Positions 25,062-33,513 of a DNA stretch of 64,000 bases are shown here, piece after piece. The position numbers and the translations under genes were made by a program. Source of the DNA: Bacillus sp. EB106-08-02-XG196 (GTDB lineage: Bacteria; Bacillota; Bacilli; Bacillales; Cytobacillaceae); NCBI RefSeq assembly GCF_013396335.1, contig NZ_JABWSY010000016.1, positions 108,013 to 172,012 of the forward strand, given 5' to 3'. The stretch's first letter is position 1. The number at the start of each line of letters is the position of its first letter. The notes beneath the pieces are model-generated. The model made no database searches, had not been told where the DNA came from, and saw nothing but the letters and a program-made list of their open reading frames with translations.

Positions 25062-26687
25062 TTATTTACCTATTTTGAATACAGAATTGAAGAAGCTAAA
25101 TAATGCATCACCAGCGATAAATCCAGCTGCTAAAATACTCATTGGTGCTTCCGCTTCTTTACCCTTTGCTTTTACCCAAATTAAGCGAATCGCAATACCA
25201 GTAAGTACGGCAAAGCCTGCATATGGTGTTAAGATCAATAAACCTGTTGCAAACAATACCCCTAATTGACGACTTGGACCACCAATCAGCTGAAGAATGG
25301 CACCAGGTATTGCCCAGAGTAATAATTGTTTTGCAACATCTGCAGAAGTTCCTGCTTCAATCGTTGAAACATAAACAGCATCAATCGGCGGTACTAAATT
25401 TTGTGCAAAATATCCTTTGTAAGTAACAAGCACAGTTAATAAAGCCACACCAAAGGCAATCATTGATGTAAAGTATTGTTGTTTTCGGCCAGCAATTTCA
25501 TATTCTCTGTTCTTACCTTCGCCGCGTAAGATATGACCTGTTTTAAAATCATAGCCCATATCAGCAAACGCGGGTCCTGTAGCTGCACTAAATCCTGCTA
25601 GCAATGCAAGCGCTAATGGCGGGAACCCAATCATCATCCCAATAAGAAGAGTAATAAATGCTACCGCAAACGCTGGGAACCAACCAGAATGCATTGCCGC
25701 GATACCTACGATCATTTCATGAACGAATGCCGCAAAAGCAGCAAAGAATAAGAATCCGATAAACATACCTGGAGACATATCAGTGATAAGGCCACCAGTA
25801 ATCGCAAGGATTAATGCCACCGTAAGATAGGCACCGAAACCTAATCCTAACGCTTTTCTTGCTTTTTCTATCGGGCGAGTAAACTCTTCTTCGTCAGCAA
25901 TTTCTATAGTTGCTGCCACTTCATCTTTAGTAGATGGTTGTCCGGAATTTTTCTTCTTAGCAAAAATCAATATCGAAACCTGAACTAATGCAACAATCCC
26001 CGCACCAATCATAATTCCATGAGGGATATAAAGTGCGTTTACATCTACGCCAAACACAGGAATGGAGTACTGACGGAATAATAGACCAATCCCAAACATT
26101 GAAAGGGCCCAAATATTCCCGATAAAAGCAACACCAAATGCTGACATCGGAATATGAAGGAAGGAACCTATGATACCAATAACAGTACCTACTCCAAGTA
26201 AACCAGCCCTCTTACCACCTTTATCACCTGCCAGGATTGCTTGAGCCGTTGCAACTCCAGGCGCCCACGTTCCTTTTGCTGGAAATAGTTTAGAATCAAA
26301 TAGCTTATAAAGAATAGCTGCATCGACAAACATCGCTAACGCAGCACCAATTAACATTGGAATAATTAGTTCTGGTGCACCCATTAAAAATGGAATACCG
26401 ATTGGAATTAATAGACTATTAGCTGCACCAAAGGTTGCAGCAGATATAGCTGTTTGCACAAGATTTTGACGATGAACAGATTTGTATCGGCTGAAGATCG
26501 TAATCGGAATCCTAGCAATTAACATCGCTATTAGGGCACCAATTATAGAAGTATTTGGCGTTACCCCTAAACTTACAATAATCTGCATCCCAATAATGGC
26601 ACCAAAGACTGAAGTGACGAGCGTTAAAATAAATGTAAATGGTTCGAATAAACGTGGATGCTTTTCGTCATGAGTTTCATGTTTCAT
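25062..26687 (-). CDS. OPT/YSL-family transporter
   Basis: This 541-aa membrane protein has about 12-14 hydrophobic segments. The N-terminus runs LFEPFTFILTLVTSVFGAIIGMQIIVSLGVTPN, and a middle cytoplasmic loop (about 240-275) is charged. Motifs such as LGVGTVIGIIGSFLH and MGYDFKTGHILRG fit the oligopeptide/metal-chelate transporter (OPT) family. Such proteins import peptides or peptide-like ligands with protons. As the only obvious importer besides the EamA protein, it probably brings in the operon's substrate, which would then be a small peptide-like or cyclic amide compound (inference). Confidence 0.85.
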   Translation of the reverse strand: MKHETHDEKHPRLFEPFTFILTLVTSVFGAIIGMQIIVSLGVTPNTSIIGALIAMLIARIPITIFSRYKSVHRQNLVQTAISAATFGAANSLLIPIGIPFLMGAPELIIPMLIGAALAMFVDAAILYKLFDSKLFPAKGTWAPGVATAQAILAGDKGGKRAGLLGVGTVIGIIGSFLHIPMSAFGVAFIGNIWALSMFGIGLLFRQYSIPVFGVDVNALYIPHGIMIGAGIVALVQVSILIFAKKKNSGQPSTKDEVAATIEIADEEEFTRPIEKARKALGLGFGAYLTVALILAITGGLITDMSPGMFIGFLFFAAFAAFVHEMIVGIAAMHSGWFPAFAVAFITLLIGMMIGFPPLALALLAGFSAATGPAFADMGYDFKTGHILRGEGKNREYEIAGRKQQYFTSMIAFGVALLTVLVTYKGYFAQNLVPPIDAVYVSTIEAGTSADVAKQLLLWAIPGAILQLIGGPSRQLGVLFATGLLILTPYAGFAVLTGIAIRLIWVKAKGKEAEAPMSILAAGFIAGDALFSFFNSVFKIGK

Positions 26688-26752
26688 AGAAATTCCCCCT
26701 ATAATTTATGTTGGTTATTCAGTTAACTCGCAATCTCTATATGCTTTGAAAG

Positions 26753-27706
26753 CTATCTTTGCAAGTTTTTAACTTTGCCCTCCAATTTGTTCTTAATCGC
26801 ATTGGCTTCAGCTAATTGGTTAGCCATCAATTCCGATGGACCTTTTCTAACAGTACTTTTTTGTAAAATGCTAAATAGGATTCCGGTAAATACAAGTGCG
26901 GCCCCGATCATTTGCTGTACCGTCACTGTGTTTTTATAAATCAAAAAGTCCAATAACATTGTCATTAAAGGTTGTAAATTTAACACAACAGCAGCTCTTG
27001 CTGCTCCAATATCATTCATGGCCTCATTCCACATTAAAGTAGTGAGTCCCTGTCCGATAATTACAGAGCATATCGCAAAACTCCAAATTGCCATTGAATG
27101 ATTCCAATCGATGTTAGTACCAATCATGAGGAACGGGTCAAAAAGGATTGCACCCATCATAAAACTATAGGTTGTAATGATAATAGGTGACAGCCTTTTA
27201 GAAAGCAATCGAACAAAAATAAGGTTACAGGCAAATGTAGCTGTTCCTCCAAAGAGCAGGACATCACCTATATTAAATACGAATTGACCTCGTACAGATA
27301 GGACTAAATAAATTCCAAAGATTGCAATCAAACTTCCAATTACCATTTGCCGTGTTACCTTCTCCTTTAGAAACACAGCAGCTAAACCAGCTGTAAGTAA
27401 AGGGGATAAACTAAAAATCAAAGAAGCATTTGTAGCAGTTGAATACTTTAGTCCCATAAACAAAAAGATTTGATTTGCAACTAACCCAATTAAACCAGCA
27501 AAACAAAATAACACTAGTTCCCTTCGCTGAATTTGAACGAAAGATTTAGTAAAAGAAGCCAACAAACAAAAGAAAATCGATATGACTGTAAGGCTAAAGG
27601 CTGATAGAAAAAAGGGAGAAAATTCTTTTAATAAAAATTGACGCGCTAGGTAGTTTCCCGCCCATATAAAGACACATATTAAGAGCAAAAGATAGGATCT
27701 GACCAA
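26753..27706 (-). CDS. EamA/DMT-family transporter
   Basis: This protein of about 317 aa has ten membrane segments in two EamA repeats (about 1-140 and 145-290), with ICVFIWAGNYLARQFLLKEFSP and GVLFGGTATFACNLIF-type helix patterns. The DMT family mostly exports metabolites. The TTG at 27706 has GAAAGAAGG at good spacing; a TTG at 27724 is also possible. It lies between the racemase and OPT genes and could export an end product or toxic intermediate of the pathway (inference). Confidence 0.82.
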   Translation of the reverse strand: MVRSYLLLLICVFIWAGNYLARQFLLKEFSPFFLSAFSLTVISIFFCLLASFTKSFVQIQRRELVLFCFAGLIGLVANQIFLFMGLKYSTATNASLIFSLSPLLTAGLAAVFLKEKVTRQMVIGSLIAIFGIYLVLSVRGQFVFNIGDVLLFGGTATFACNLIFVRLLSKRLSPIIITTYSFMMGAILFDPFLMIGTNIDWNHSMAIWSFAICSVIIGQGLTTLMWNEAMNDIGAARAAVVLNLQPLMTMLLDFLIYKNTVTVQQMIGAALVFTGILFSILQKSTVRKGPSELMANQLAEANAIKNKLEGKVKNLQR

Positions 27707-27777
27707 TGAAAAACCTTCTTTCAAACAAATCCTACTAGTTTTATCCTATCCATTTCAATTGGACCACTAGTAAGCAA

Positions 27778-28434
27778 TTATTTTATCACTGATGCTTGTA
27801 CATGCTGATACAACGTAGCCGCAAACATTCCCTCTGCCTCAACAGCATCAATAATAGGAACTTTTATTTCTTCTCTTAATAGATCAGCTAGTCCAATCGT
27901 TGAAAATCCAGTACATGCAAAAACTAATACTTTTGCCCCTCGATCAATTAACTTTTTAGCAGCATCTATAGCATTTTGGCGTCCAGCTGGTGTCATTAAA
28001 TCAGTCGTGTTTGACACACCTTCTGGTTTATTATTACCAACAAGTAAGTTACCTAGAAGTTGCTCGATAACAGCTGGTGGAGTTTCAGTAATTCCTAGAA
28101 CACCAACAGGTTCTCCAATCGCCAATGCGGTAAGCGCCGCCGCACTTCCAGCACCAATGACTGGAATCGATACTTCTTTACGCAATTCACTAATAGCAGG
28201 GTCAGCTGCACAGCTGATAACAAGGACTTTACATCCCTCTTTTTCCATTTGCTTGCCTAACTCAACGATTTTAGGAACAGCGATTGCTTCTGTCTCATTA
28301 TTAAATATTCCTAAAGGTTGATCAGGAATACATTTTGTTACGGTTGGTACATCAAAGGATTGTGCTATCACCTTTCCGTGCTGTTGAAGTACCTCTTCTT
28401 GGTTTGTCGTAAAAACACGAATAATGCCAATCAT
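27778..28434 (-). CDS. Aspartate/glutamate (hydantoin) racemase-family protein
   Basis: This 218-aa protein has the two-domain racemase fold with VISCAADPAISELRKEVSIPVIG around the first catalytic Cys (about 72) and VLVFACTGFSTIGLADLLRE around the second (about 175). It is closest in pattern to hydantoin racemase/Asp-Glu racemase families. As the first gene of the operon it may set the stereochemistry of an imported D- or L-substrate. It starts 73 bp downstream of a TTGTCG/TAGAAT promoter. Substrate is unknown. Confidence 0.85.
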   Translation of the reverse strand: MIGIIRVFTTNQEEVLQQHGKVIAQSFDVPTVTKCIPDQPLGIFNNETEAIAVPKIVELGKQMEKEGCKVLVISCAADPAISELRKEVSIPVIGAGSAAALTALAIGEPVGVLGITETPPAVIEQLLGNLLVGNNKPEGVSNTTDLMTPAGRQNAIDAAKKLIDRGAKVLVFACTGFSTIGLADLLREEIKVPIIDAVEAEGMFAATLYQHVQASVIK

Positions 28435-28506
28435 CTAATTCATACCTTTCCTAAAAAGTTTATCCAATATATTTTCTGAAAAGAGAGAAAGTATTGAATG
28501 TTTATA

Positions 28507-28535
28507 ATTCTAAATAAACCTATAATATTCGACAA
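28507..28535 (-). promoter_or_regulatory. Promoter of the DUF917/OPT operon
   Basis: On the minus strand TTGTCG (28530-28535) and TAGAAT (28507-28512) are separated by 17 bp, upstream of the racemase gene at 28434. The pucR gene's terminator lies just upstream. Confidence 0.5.
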
Positions 28536-28557
28536 TGTCCTTCGAAACCAAAAATAA

Positions 28558-28594
28558 ATAGGGCCAATTGTGCGCTCAGCACAATCGACCCTAT
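28558..28594 (-). terminator. Terminator of the first pucR gene
   Basis: AGGGTCGATTGTGC pairs with GCACAATTGGCCCT around a short loop (minus strand), followed by ATTTATTTTT. It isolates pucR from the operon it probably controls. Confidence 0.8.
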
Positions 28595-28596
28595 GA

Positions 28597-30126
28597 TTAA
28601 GTTTCCATTTTTAATTTATAATATATAATACATATGTAATAAACAAATCGTTCTCTGAAATTTTCAGTATCGATATCCGCTATCTCACGGATCCTATCCA
28701 TCCTGTATTTAACTGAATTTCGATGAATAAAGAGTTCTTTAGCTGTTTCCATTAAACTTCCACCTGAGGCCAAATAAAAATAAAATGTTGTGATGAAATC
28801 AGTTCCATGTTCCTGGTCATATTTATAAATCTTACCAATCTTTTTTTTCACTAATTTGTCCATGTCTACAAATTCAGAGGCATCTAGTAATAATTGATAC
28901 AATTCCAAGTCCTCGAAAGCAAACACTCTATAATGATGATATATTCTAGATCCGATCAAAATAGCTCTCTTTGCCTCTAAAAAGCTACCTTGAATATCCC
29001 ACAACTGTGCTTTCCCGCCAAAACCTACTCGAATCCCTTGCCACTCATAGATAAACGGTGTCAGAACCGATTTCCAATTTAGGTTATCTTCAATTGTAAT
29101 CTGTTTAATTTGTTCACCACTATGCGAGGCAAGTAACAAAACTAAACGATTTCCCTTCACAAGAATATGTGAGTTCACCTTATATACTTGTGCAGTTTGT
29201 TCGATCAATAAACTGATTTTTTCAAAAAATACATCATTCTCTTCGTTTTCTAATTCAACGATCGCAATCTCCCAGATTCCTTCCGTCTTAAACCCAAATT
29301 GGTTTGCCTTATCTATAATCACTTGTTTTGACAGCGGTAATCCTGTCAAAAGTTCTTCAATAAAGTCACCACGTAACTTGTGCTCAGTATCTAATGCAGT
29401 TTTCCTTCTCATTAATTCTAAAGAAAATACAAGCCTAGCTTGCTCCACACAAATAAGCTCTAAATCATCTAAATGTTTTTTGTCAATAATCAATTTTCCT
29501 TCTAATTGGTTATCCACTCTTATATTCCAGGATAGTGTACCATTTGAAGGGAAATCGGGGGACATTTGTGGTGATGATACAATCATTTTTCCTGCCTTAT
29601 CGACTAACCATAAGGACGACTTTAGCAATCCAGAAACTCTGTCAGCTACAACCTGAATCCCCCTATTTTCTACTACAAGCGTGGTAAGTGTTTTGTAAAT
29701 CTCTTCAGACCTTCTAAGTAAAGAAGCTTGTTTGTCAATAATTTGCTCCATAACCGCATGAGTAATATCCATATAAGGTACATTGTTCGGAAGTTGAATA
29801 ATTGGCAAATTATATTTCTGACTCATTTGAATCATTTCAATAGGCATATCATTCAAGAATCTTTCAGTTTTGATTGCTAACGCAGCTGCTTCAGCCTGCG
29901 CTAATTGTTCCACTAATTTGGGCAGCAATCTCGGATCATGACGTATAGCATAGGCTGTCGTTAGCAGTAATTCCCCTTCTCTCAACCACCCAGTAACATC
30001 CGGAACTTCCATTATATCAATATATTTAACAACACGAGTTAGACCCTTTTCTCCGCCAATTACCCTAGCATCTTTTAATATTGGTAGGCAAAGAATTTCA
30101 CTTAACGTTATACCGGCAGATTTCAT
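28597..30126 (-). CDS. PucR-family transcriptional regulator
   Basis: This is a regulator of about 509 aa. The N-terminal PucR/purine catabolism-like domain runs from about 8 to 130 (LCLPILKDARVIGGEKGL, VKYIDIMEVPDV, LLLTTAYAIR). A middle GGDEF-like/GAF-like region follows. The C-terminal HTH_30 domain ends in ETAKELFIHRNSVKYRMDRI with a Fis-type helix pair. PucR proteins activate or repress nitrogen-scavenging operons on ligand binding. The M7 start at 30126 follows AGGTGA. It is adjacent to the DUF917/OPT operon and is the obvious regulator of it (inference). Confidence 0.88.
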   Translation of the reverse strand: MKSAGITLSEILCLPILKDARVIGGEKGLTRVVKYIDIMEVPDVTGWLREGELLLTTAYAIRHDPRLLPKLVEQLAQAEAAALAIKTERFLNDMPIEMIQMSQKYNLPIIQLPNNVPYMDITHAVMEQIIDKQASLLRRSEEIYKTLTTLVVENRGIQVVADRVSGLLKSSLWLVDKAGKMIVSSPQMSPDFPSNGTLSWNIRVDNQLEGKLIIDKKHLDDLELICVEQARLVFSLELMRRKTALDTEHKLRGDFIEELLTGLPLSKQVIIDKANQFGFKTEGIWEIAIVELENEENDVFFEKISLLIEQTAQVYKVNSHILVKGNRLVLLLASHSGEQIKQITIEDNLNWKSVLTPFIYEWQGIRVGFGGKAQLWDIQGSFLEAKRAILIGSRIYHHYRVFAFEDLELYQLLLDASEFVDMDKLVKKKIGKIYKYDQEHGTDFITTFYFYLASGGSLMETAKELFIHRNSVKYRMDRIREIADIDTENFRERFVYYICIIYYKLKMET

Positions 30127-30297
30127 CAAATTCACCTGATTCATATCATTTTATTAACGTGCTTCCAAAAATCCGGGAATATCGTTTTTAATAATAATTC
30201 CAGTTTACCATTAATAAAAATTCAATAAAATTAAATGTTTTAAGATAATAAAATAGACTGGCATTTATCATGTATCAATTAACCAAATATGGGAATA

Positions 30298-30326
30298 TTG
30301 TGTAATTAAAGTTAATCGATTATACT
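30298..30326 (+). promoter_or_regulatory. Promoter of the VOC-family gene
   Basis: TTGTGT (30298-30303) and TATACT (30321-30326) with a 17-bp spacer sit 41 bp upstream of the gene start. Confidence 0.5.
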
Positions 30327-30366
30327 TAAACTTATATTTAAAAATTATTATTTTGAGAGAGGTAGA

Positions 30367-30741
30367 ATGATGAAACTAGGTGCATTTTCTGTAAGTCTAA
30401 CTGTGAAAGACATTCATGTATCAAAAGAGTTTTACGAAAACCTAGGATTTCAAGCCTTTGGTGGAGATATTAATCAAAATTGGCTTATTATGAAAAATGA
30501 AAATTGCATCATTGGACTATTCCAAGGTATGTTCGAAAAGAACATTTTGACTTTTAATCCAGGGTGGAATCAAAATACTGAAAATCTCGAATCATATACG
30601 GACATTCGTGAAATTCAAAAGCAGCTTAAAGAAAAAGGAATAACAATGCATTCTGAAGCAGATGAATCAACCGAAGGACCAGCACATTTTACGATTGAAG
30701 ATCCAGATGGTAATCAGATTCTAGTGGATCAACACAGATAA
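30367..30741 (+). CDS. VOC (glyoxalase/bleomycin resistance)-family protein
   Basis: This 124-aa protein contains two beta-alpha-beta-beta-beta modules: KLGAFSVSLTVKDIHVSKEFYENLGFQ and FTIEDPDGNQILVDQH. Both are the usual vicinal-oxygen-chelate landmarks. A metal-binding His/Glu is not obvious in the first module (SVSLTV), while the second keeps E in the IEDPDGN region. It may be a lyase-like enzyme or a small-molecule binder. GAGAGG site, plus strand, alone between two minus-strand operons. Substrate is unknown. Confidence 0.85.
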   Translation: MMKLGAFSVSLTVKDIHVSKEFYENLGFQAFGGDINQNWLIMKNENCIIGLFQGMFEKNILTFNPGWNQNTENLESYTDIREIQKQLKEKGITMHSEADESTEGPAHFTIEDPDGNQILVDQHR

Positions 30742-30920
30742 AAAACGTAATTAACGGTATTACGAAATACATATATCCTTTAAAGCCTTTACTAGCTTAC
30801 CAATAATAACAAGAATCAAAAAGGAAGACTGTTTAATAGTCGCCATTATGGAACTTTGAAACAGCCTTCTTATTAAGTTATTAGGTTCCATTTCTTTAAT
30901 TCAATCATCATACTTACAGC

Positions 30921-30955
30921 AAATCAAAGTCCTTCACTTTATTAAAGTAAAAGAC
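30921..30955 (-). terminator. Terminator of the ectoine-type operon
   Basis: GTCTTTTACTTTA pairs with TAAAGTGAAGGAC (two G-U pairs) and is followed by TTTGATTT on the minus strand, just after the MFS transporter stop. Confidence 0.6.
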
Positions 30956-30964
30956 CCTGATTTT

Positions 30965-32251
30965 CTACATTGCATCTTTTATATCTGTAATGTCCCTATT
31001 TGCATTTGCTGCTTTCATGGACTTTGGCAAGAAGAACATTGCCACGATTGCTAATAAAGCGGTTGCGATTAAATAGAAAGCCGGCATGAGTTTATTTCCT
31101 GAAGCTGTCTGCAAGGATGTAATGATAAATGGTGCACCGCCTCCAAAAATCGCCGTGGAAACATTATAAGAAATACCATAGGCACTGTTTCTTACTCGAT
31201 TCGGAAACAACATAGGAAGTGTTGATGGGAATACACCAATAAAGATCGCTACTATCACTCCTAAGGCAAAGAAACCGACCAGTGGACCTGCCGACGAACC
31301 ACCAGAGACAAAGGCCATGATTGGAATCGCTGTAAAGATTGCCAGTAATGCCGACAATAGCAGGAACTTAATTCTGCCGTAGCGATCGGCCAGCATTCCA
31401 AAGATTGGGAAAAGAATCATCATTAAAACCATTCCACTTGTTGTGACTGTGAGAGATTCCATTGTCGATAATCCCACTTGCGTCTCAAAATAGGAGGGAA
31501 GATAAGTCAGTAAGGTATAATAGGCACCATTGGCAAACGCCACAACTAAAAAAGAAATCGCTAACGGTTTTCTTGCAGTTGAGAACATCTCTTTCAGCGG
31601 AGATTTGGCCAAATCGTTCTCTTCTTTCATCTTGATAAAGGTTGGCGTATCATCAATTTTCGTTCTGACGTACATTCCCACTAAAGCTAAAGGCAAGGAA
31701 CAAATAAATGGAATTCTCCATCCCCATGCTGCCATTTGGTCTGAACTTAGTGCAGTAGTTAAAATCGCTACAAACACAGAACCAAGAATGTAGCCGAGCA
31801 ATGAACCTGATTCAAGTAAACTAGTAAATAAACCTCTGCGGGAATTCGGTGCTGATTCATTCATAAATACAGATGCACCTGTATATTCTCCTCCAGCTGC
31901 TAATCCCTGAATCATCCGCATGATAATTAATAAAAGTGGAGCAATAAATCCTATAGACTCATAATTTGGAATCACCCCGATGATTGCTGTAGCCAATGAC
32001 ATCATCATAATCGTTACAACTAATATCTTTTTTCGTCCCAGCCGGTCTCCAATCGAGCCAAAAATGATACCTCCAAGCGGTCTAAAGAAGAACGAAATCG
32101 CAAACACCGCAAAACCATATAATAAAGCTACTGAACTACTTTCTTCTGGAAAAAACTGTGCTCCGATAATTGCAGCAGTATAACTATAGATACCGTATTC
32201 ATACCATTCGACTAGATTTCCTATTGCAGTAGCAGTTGTAGCTTTCTTCAT
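30965..32251 (-). CDS. MFS transporter, metabolite:H+ symporter (MHS) type
   Basis: This is a 428-aa protein with 12 membrane helices. The start TATAIGNLVEWYEYGIY is the MHS signature. FGSIGDRLGRKKILVVTIMMM, the loop 2-3 motif, and a second ADRYGRIK-type motif at loop 8-9 are present. MHS proteins include ProP-type compatible solute symporters and organic acid carriers. As the last gene of an operon for ectoine-type compounds it is the best candidate uptake system for ectoine/hydroxyectoine, replacing the TRAP or ABC importers of other clusters (inference). Confidence 0.85.
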   Translation of the reverse strand: MKKATTATAIGNLVEWYEYGIYSYTAAIIGAQFFPEESSSVALLYGFAVFAISFFFRPLGGIIFGSIGDRLGRKKILVVTIMMMSLATAIIGVIPNYESIGFIAPLLLIIMRMIQGLAAGGEYTGASVFMNESAPNSRRGLFTSLLESGSLLGYILGSVFVAILTTALSSDQMAAWGWRIPFICSLPLALVGMYVRTKIDDTPTFIKMKEENDLAKSPLKEMFSTARKPLAISFLVVAFANGAYYTLLTYLPSYFETQVGLSTMESLTVTTSGMVLMMILFPIFGMLADRYGRIKFLLLSALLAIFTAIPIMAFVSGGSSAGPLVGFFALGVIVAIFIGVFPSTLPMLFPNRVRNSAYGISYNVSTAIFGGGAPFIITSLQTASGNKLMPAFYLIATALLAIVAMFFLPKSMKAANANRDITDIKDAM

Positions 32252-32301
32252 TCATGCATCATCCCCTTTTATTTTACAACGATATTAAAATTTAAATACC
32301 G

Positions 32302-33477
32302 TTATACAAATTCCTTCAACGCTAGGTTTCTTGGCATTTTAGCGAATGTTTCACAACCGTTTTCTGTGATTCGAATCGACTCACTGACCTCAAAGCCATA
32401 ATTGTCAAGCCACAATCCCGGAATCAAATGGAAGGTCATATTCGGCTGCAAAATCGTTTTATCGCCTTTTCTAATGCTTACCGTGTGCTCACCCCAATCC
32501 GGCGGGTAGTTCAATCCCATGGAGTAGCCGAGTCGTGATTCTTTTACAAACCCACTTTTTTCGATAGTTTTTCTCCATGTTTCTTCAATTTCCTCACAGG
32601 CAATTCCAGGTCTCACCATTTCCAAACAAGCATTTATGCCCTCTACCGCCACCTCTGAAAGGGTTTTCAAGTTTTCGTTTGGCTTACCAATTTGAACGGT
32701 TCGTGCTAAAGGTGAATGATATCTTTTATAGCAGCCCGCTAATTCGATAATTACGGCATCTCCGTCCTTATAACGATCATCTGTCCAAGTTAAATGCGGA
32801 GTGGAGGTTTTTTCACCAGATGGCAAGAGCGGTACAATTGCCGGGTAATCTCCGCCAAATTCCTCTGTTCCTGTGATTTGCGTGTGAAATATCTTGGCAG
32901 CAACGTCACATTCTCTGACGCCTTCTTGAATTAATTCAATCCCCGCCTTCATCGCTTTTTCGGCGATGATTGCTGCGCGTTTCATATACTCGATTTCGGC
33001 ATCAGATTTGATTAACCGTACCCAGTTTACTAATAAGGTTGCATCGTGAAAGGACGCATTCGGTAATCCTTTATTTAGCTGCATATAACTCTTGGCTGTG
33101 AAATAATAGTTTTCCATTTCCACACCTATCGAACGGTTATCCTGACCTATTTCCTTTAAAATCCCGGCCACGAAATCCATCGGGTGCTTGATGTCGGAAT
33201 GAATATAATCATCTGGATAAGGAATAATGTTATCGCGATAAAGCCATGTGGTGACCTTTGCAGCATTGGCATCCATTTCTCTGCCAATCCACATCGGCTG
33301 ATCTTCGTCAATAATGACGACTAACATCTGATGCACGTAAAACGACCAGCCATCGTAACCGGATAGATAATTTATATTAGCCGGATCGGTAATCAGCAGA
33401 ACATCGATTCCTTTTTGCTGCATTCGTTCTTTTGTTTTGCGAATTCTCTCTTTATACTCATACGTTGCAAATGACAT
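32302..33477 (-). CDS. doeA: Ectoine hydrolase (DoeA/EutD)-like M24 protein, copy 1
   Basis: This 391-aa protein of the creatinase/M24 fold has an N-terminal domain with ITDPANINYLSGYDGWSFYVHQM, the DoeA/EutD hallmark. The pita-bread domain carries EFGGDYPAIVPLLPSGEKTS, GCYKRYHSPLARTVQIG and LNYPPDWGEHTVSIR. The usual metal-ligand Asp residues of M24 peptidases are not in their normal places (IIELAG, HSPLARTV), as expected for creatinase-like C-N hydrolases. Ectoine hydrolase opens the tetrahydropyrimidine ring to N-acetyl-diaminobutyrate. A second copy lies at 39551-40735. GGAGGG site, cytoplasmic. Confidence 0.8.
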   Translation of the reverse strand: MSFATYEYKERIRKTKERMQQKGIDVLLITDPANINYLSGYDGWSFYVHQMLVVIIDEDQPMWIGREMDANAAKVTTWLYRDNIIPYPDDYIHSDIKHPMDFVAGILKEIGQDNRSIGVEMENYYFTAKSYMQLNKGLPNASFHDATLLVNWVRLIKSDAEIEYMKRAAIIAEKAMKAGIELIQEGVRECDVAAKIFHTQITGTEEFGGDYPAIVPLLPSGEKTSTPHLTWTDDRYKDGDAVIIELAGCYKRYHSPLARTVQIGKPNENLKTLSEVAVEGINACLEMVRPGIACEEIEETWRKTIEKSGFVKESRLGYSMGLNYPPDWGEHTVSIRKGDKTILQPNMTFHLIPGLWLDNYGFEVSESIRITENGCETFAKMPRNLALKEFV

Positions 33478-33513
33478 GCCAAGTTCCCTCCTATGACTGG
33501 AATTCCCATTAGT

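Noticed and set aside
30822..30872. Inverted repeat GGAAGACTGTTT/AAACAGCCTTCTT as a terminator of the VOC gene
   Set aside because: The loop is long, the stem has a bulge and no clear T run follows, so it is not annotated as a terminator.
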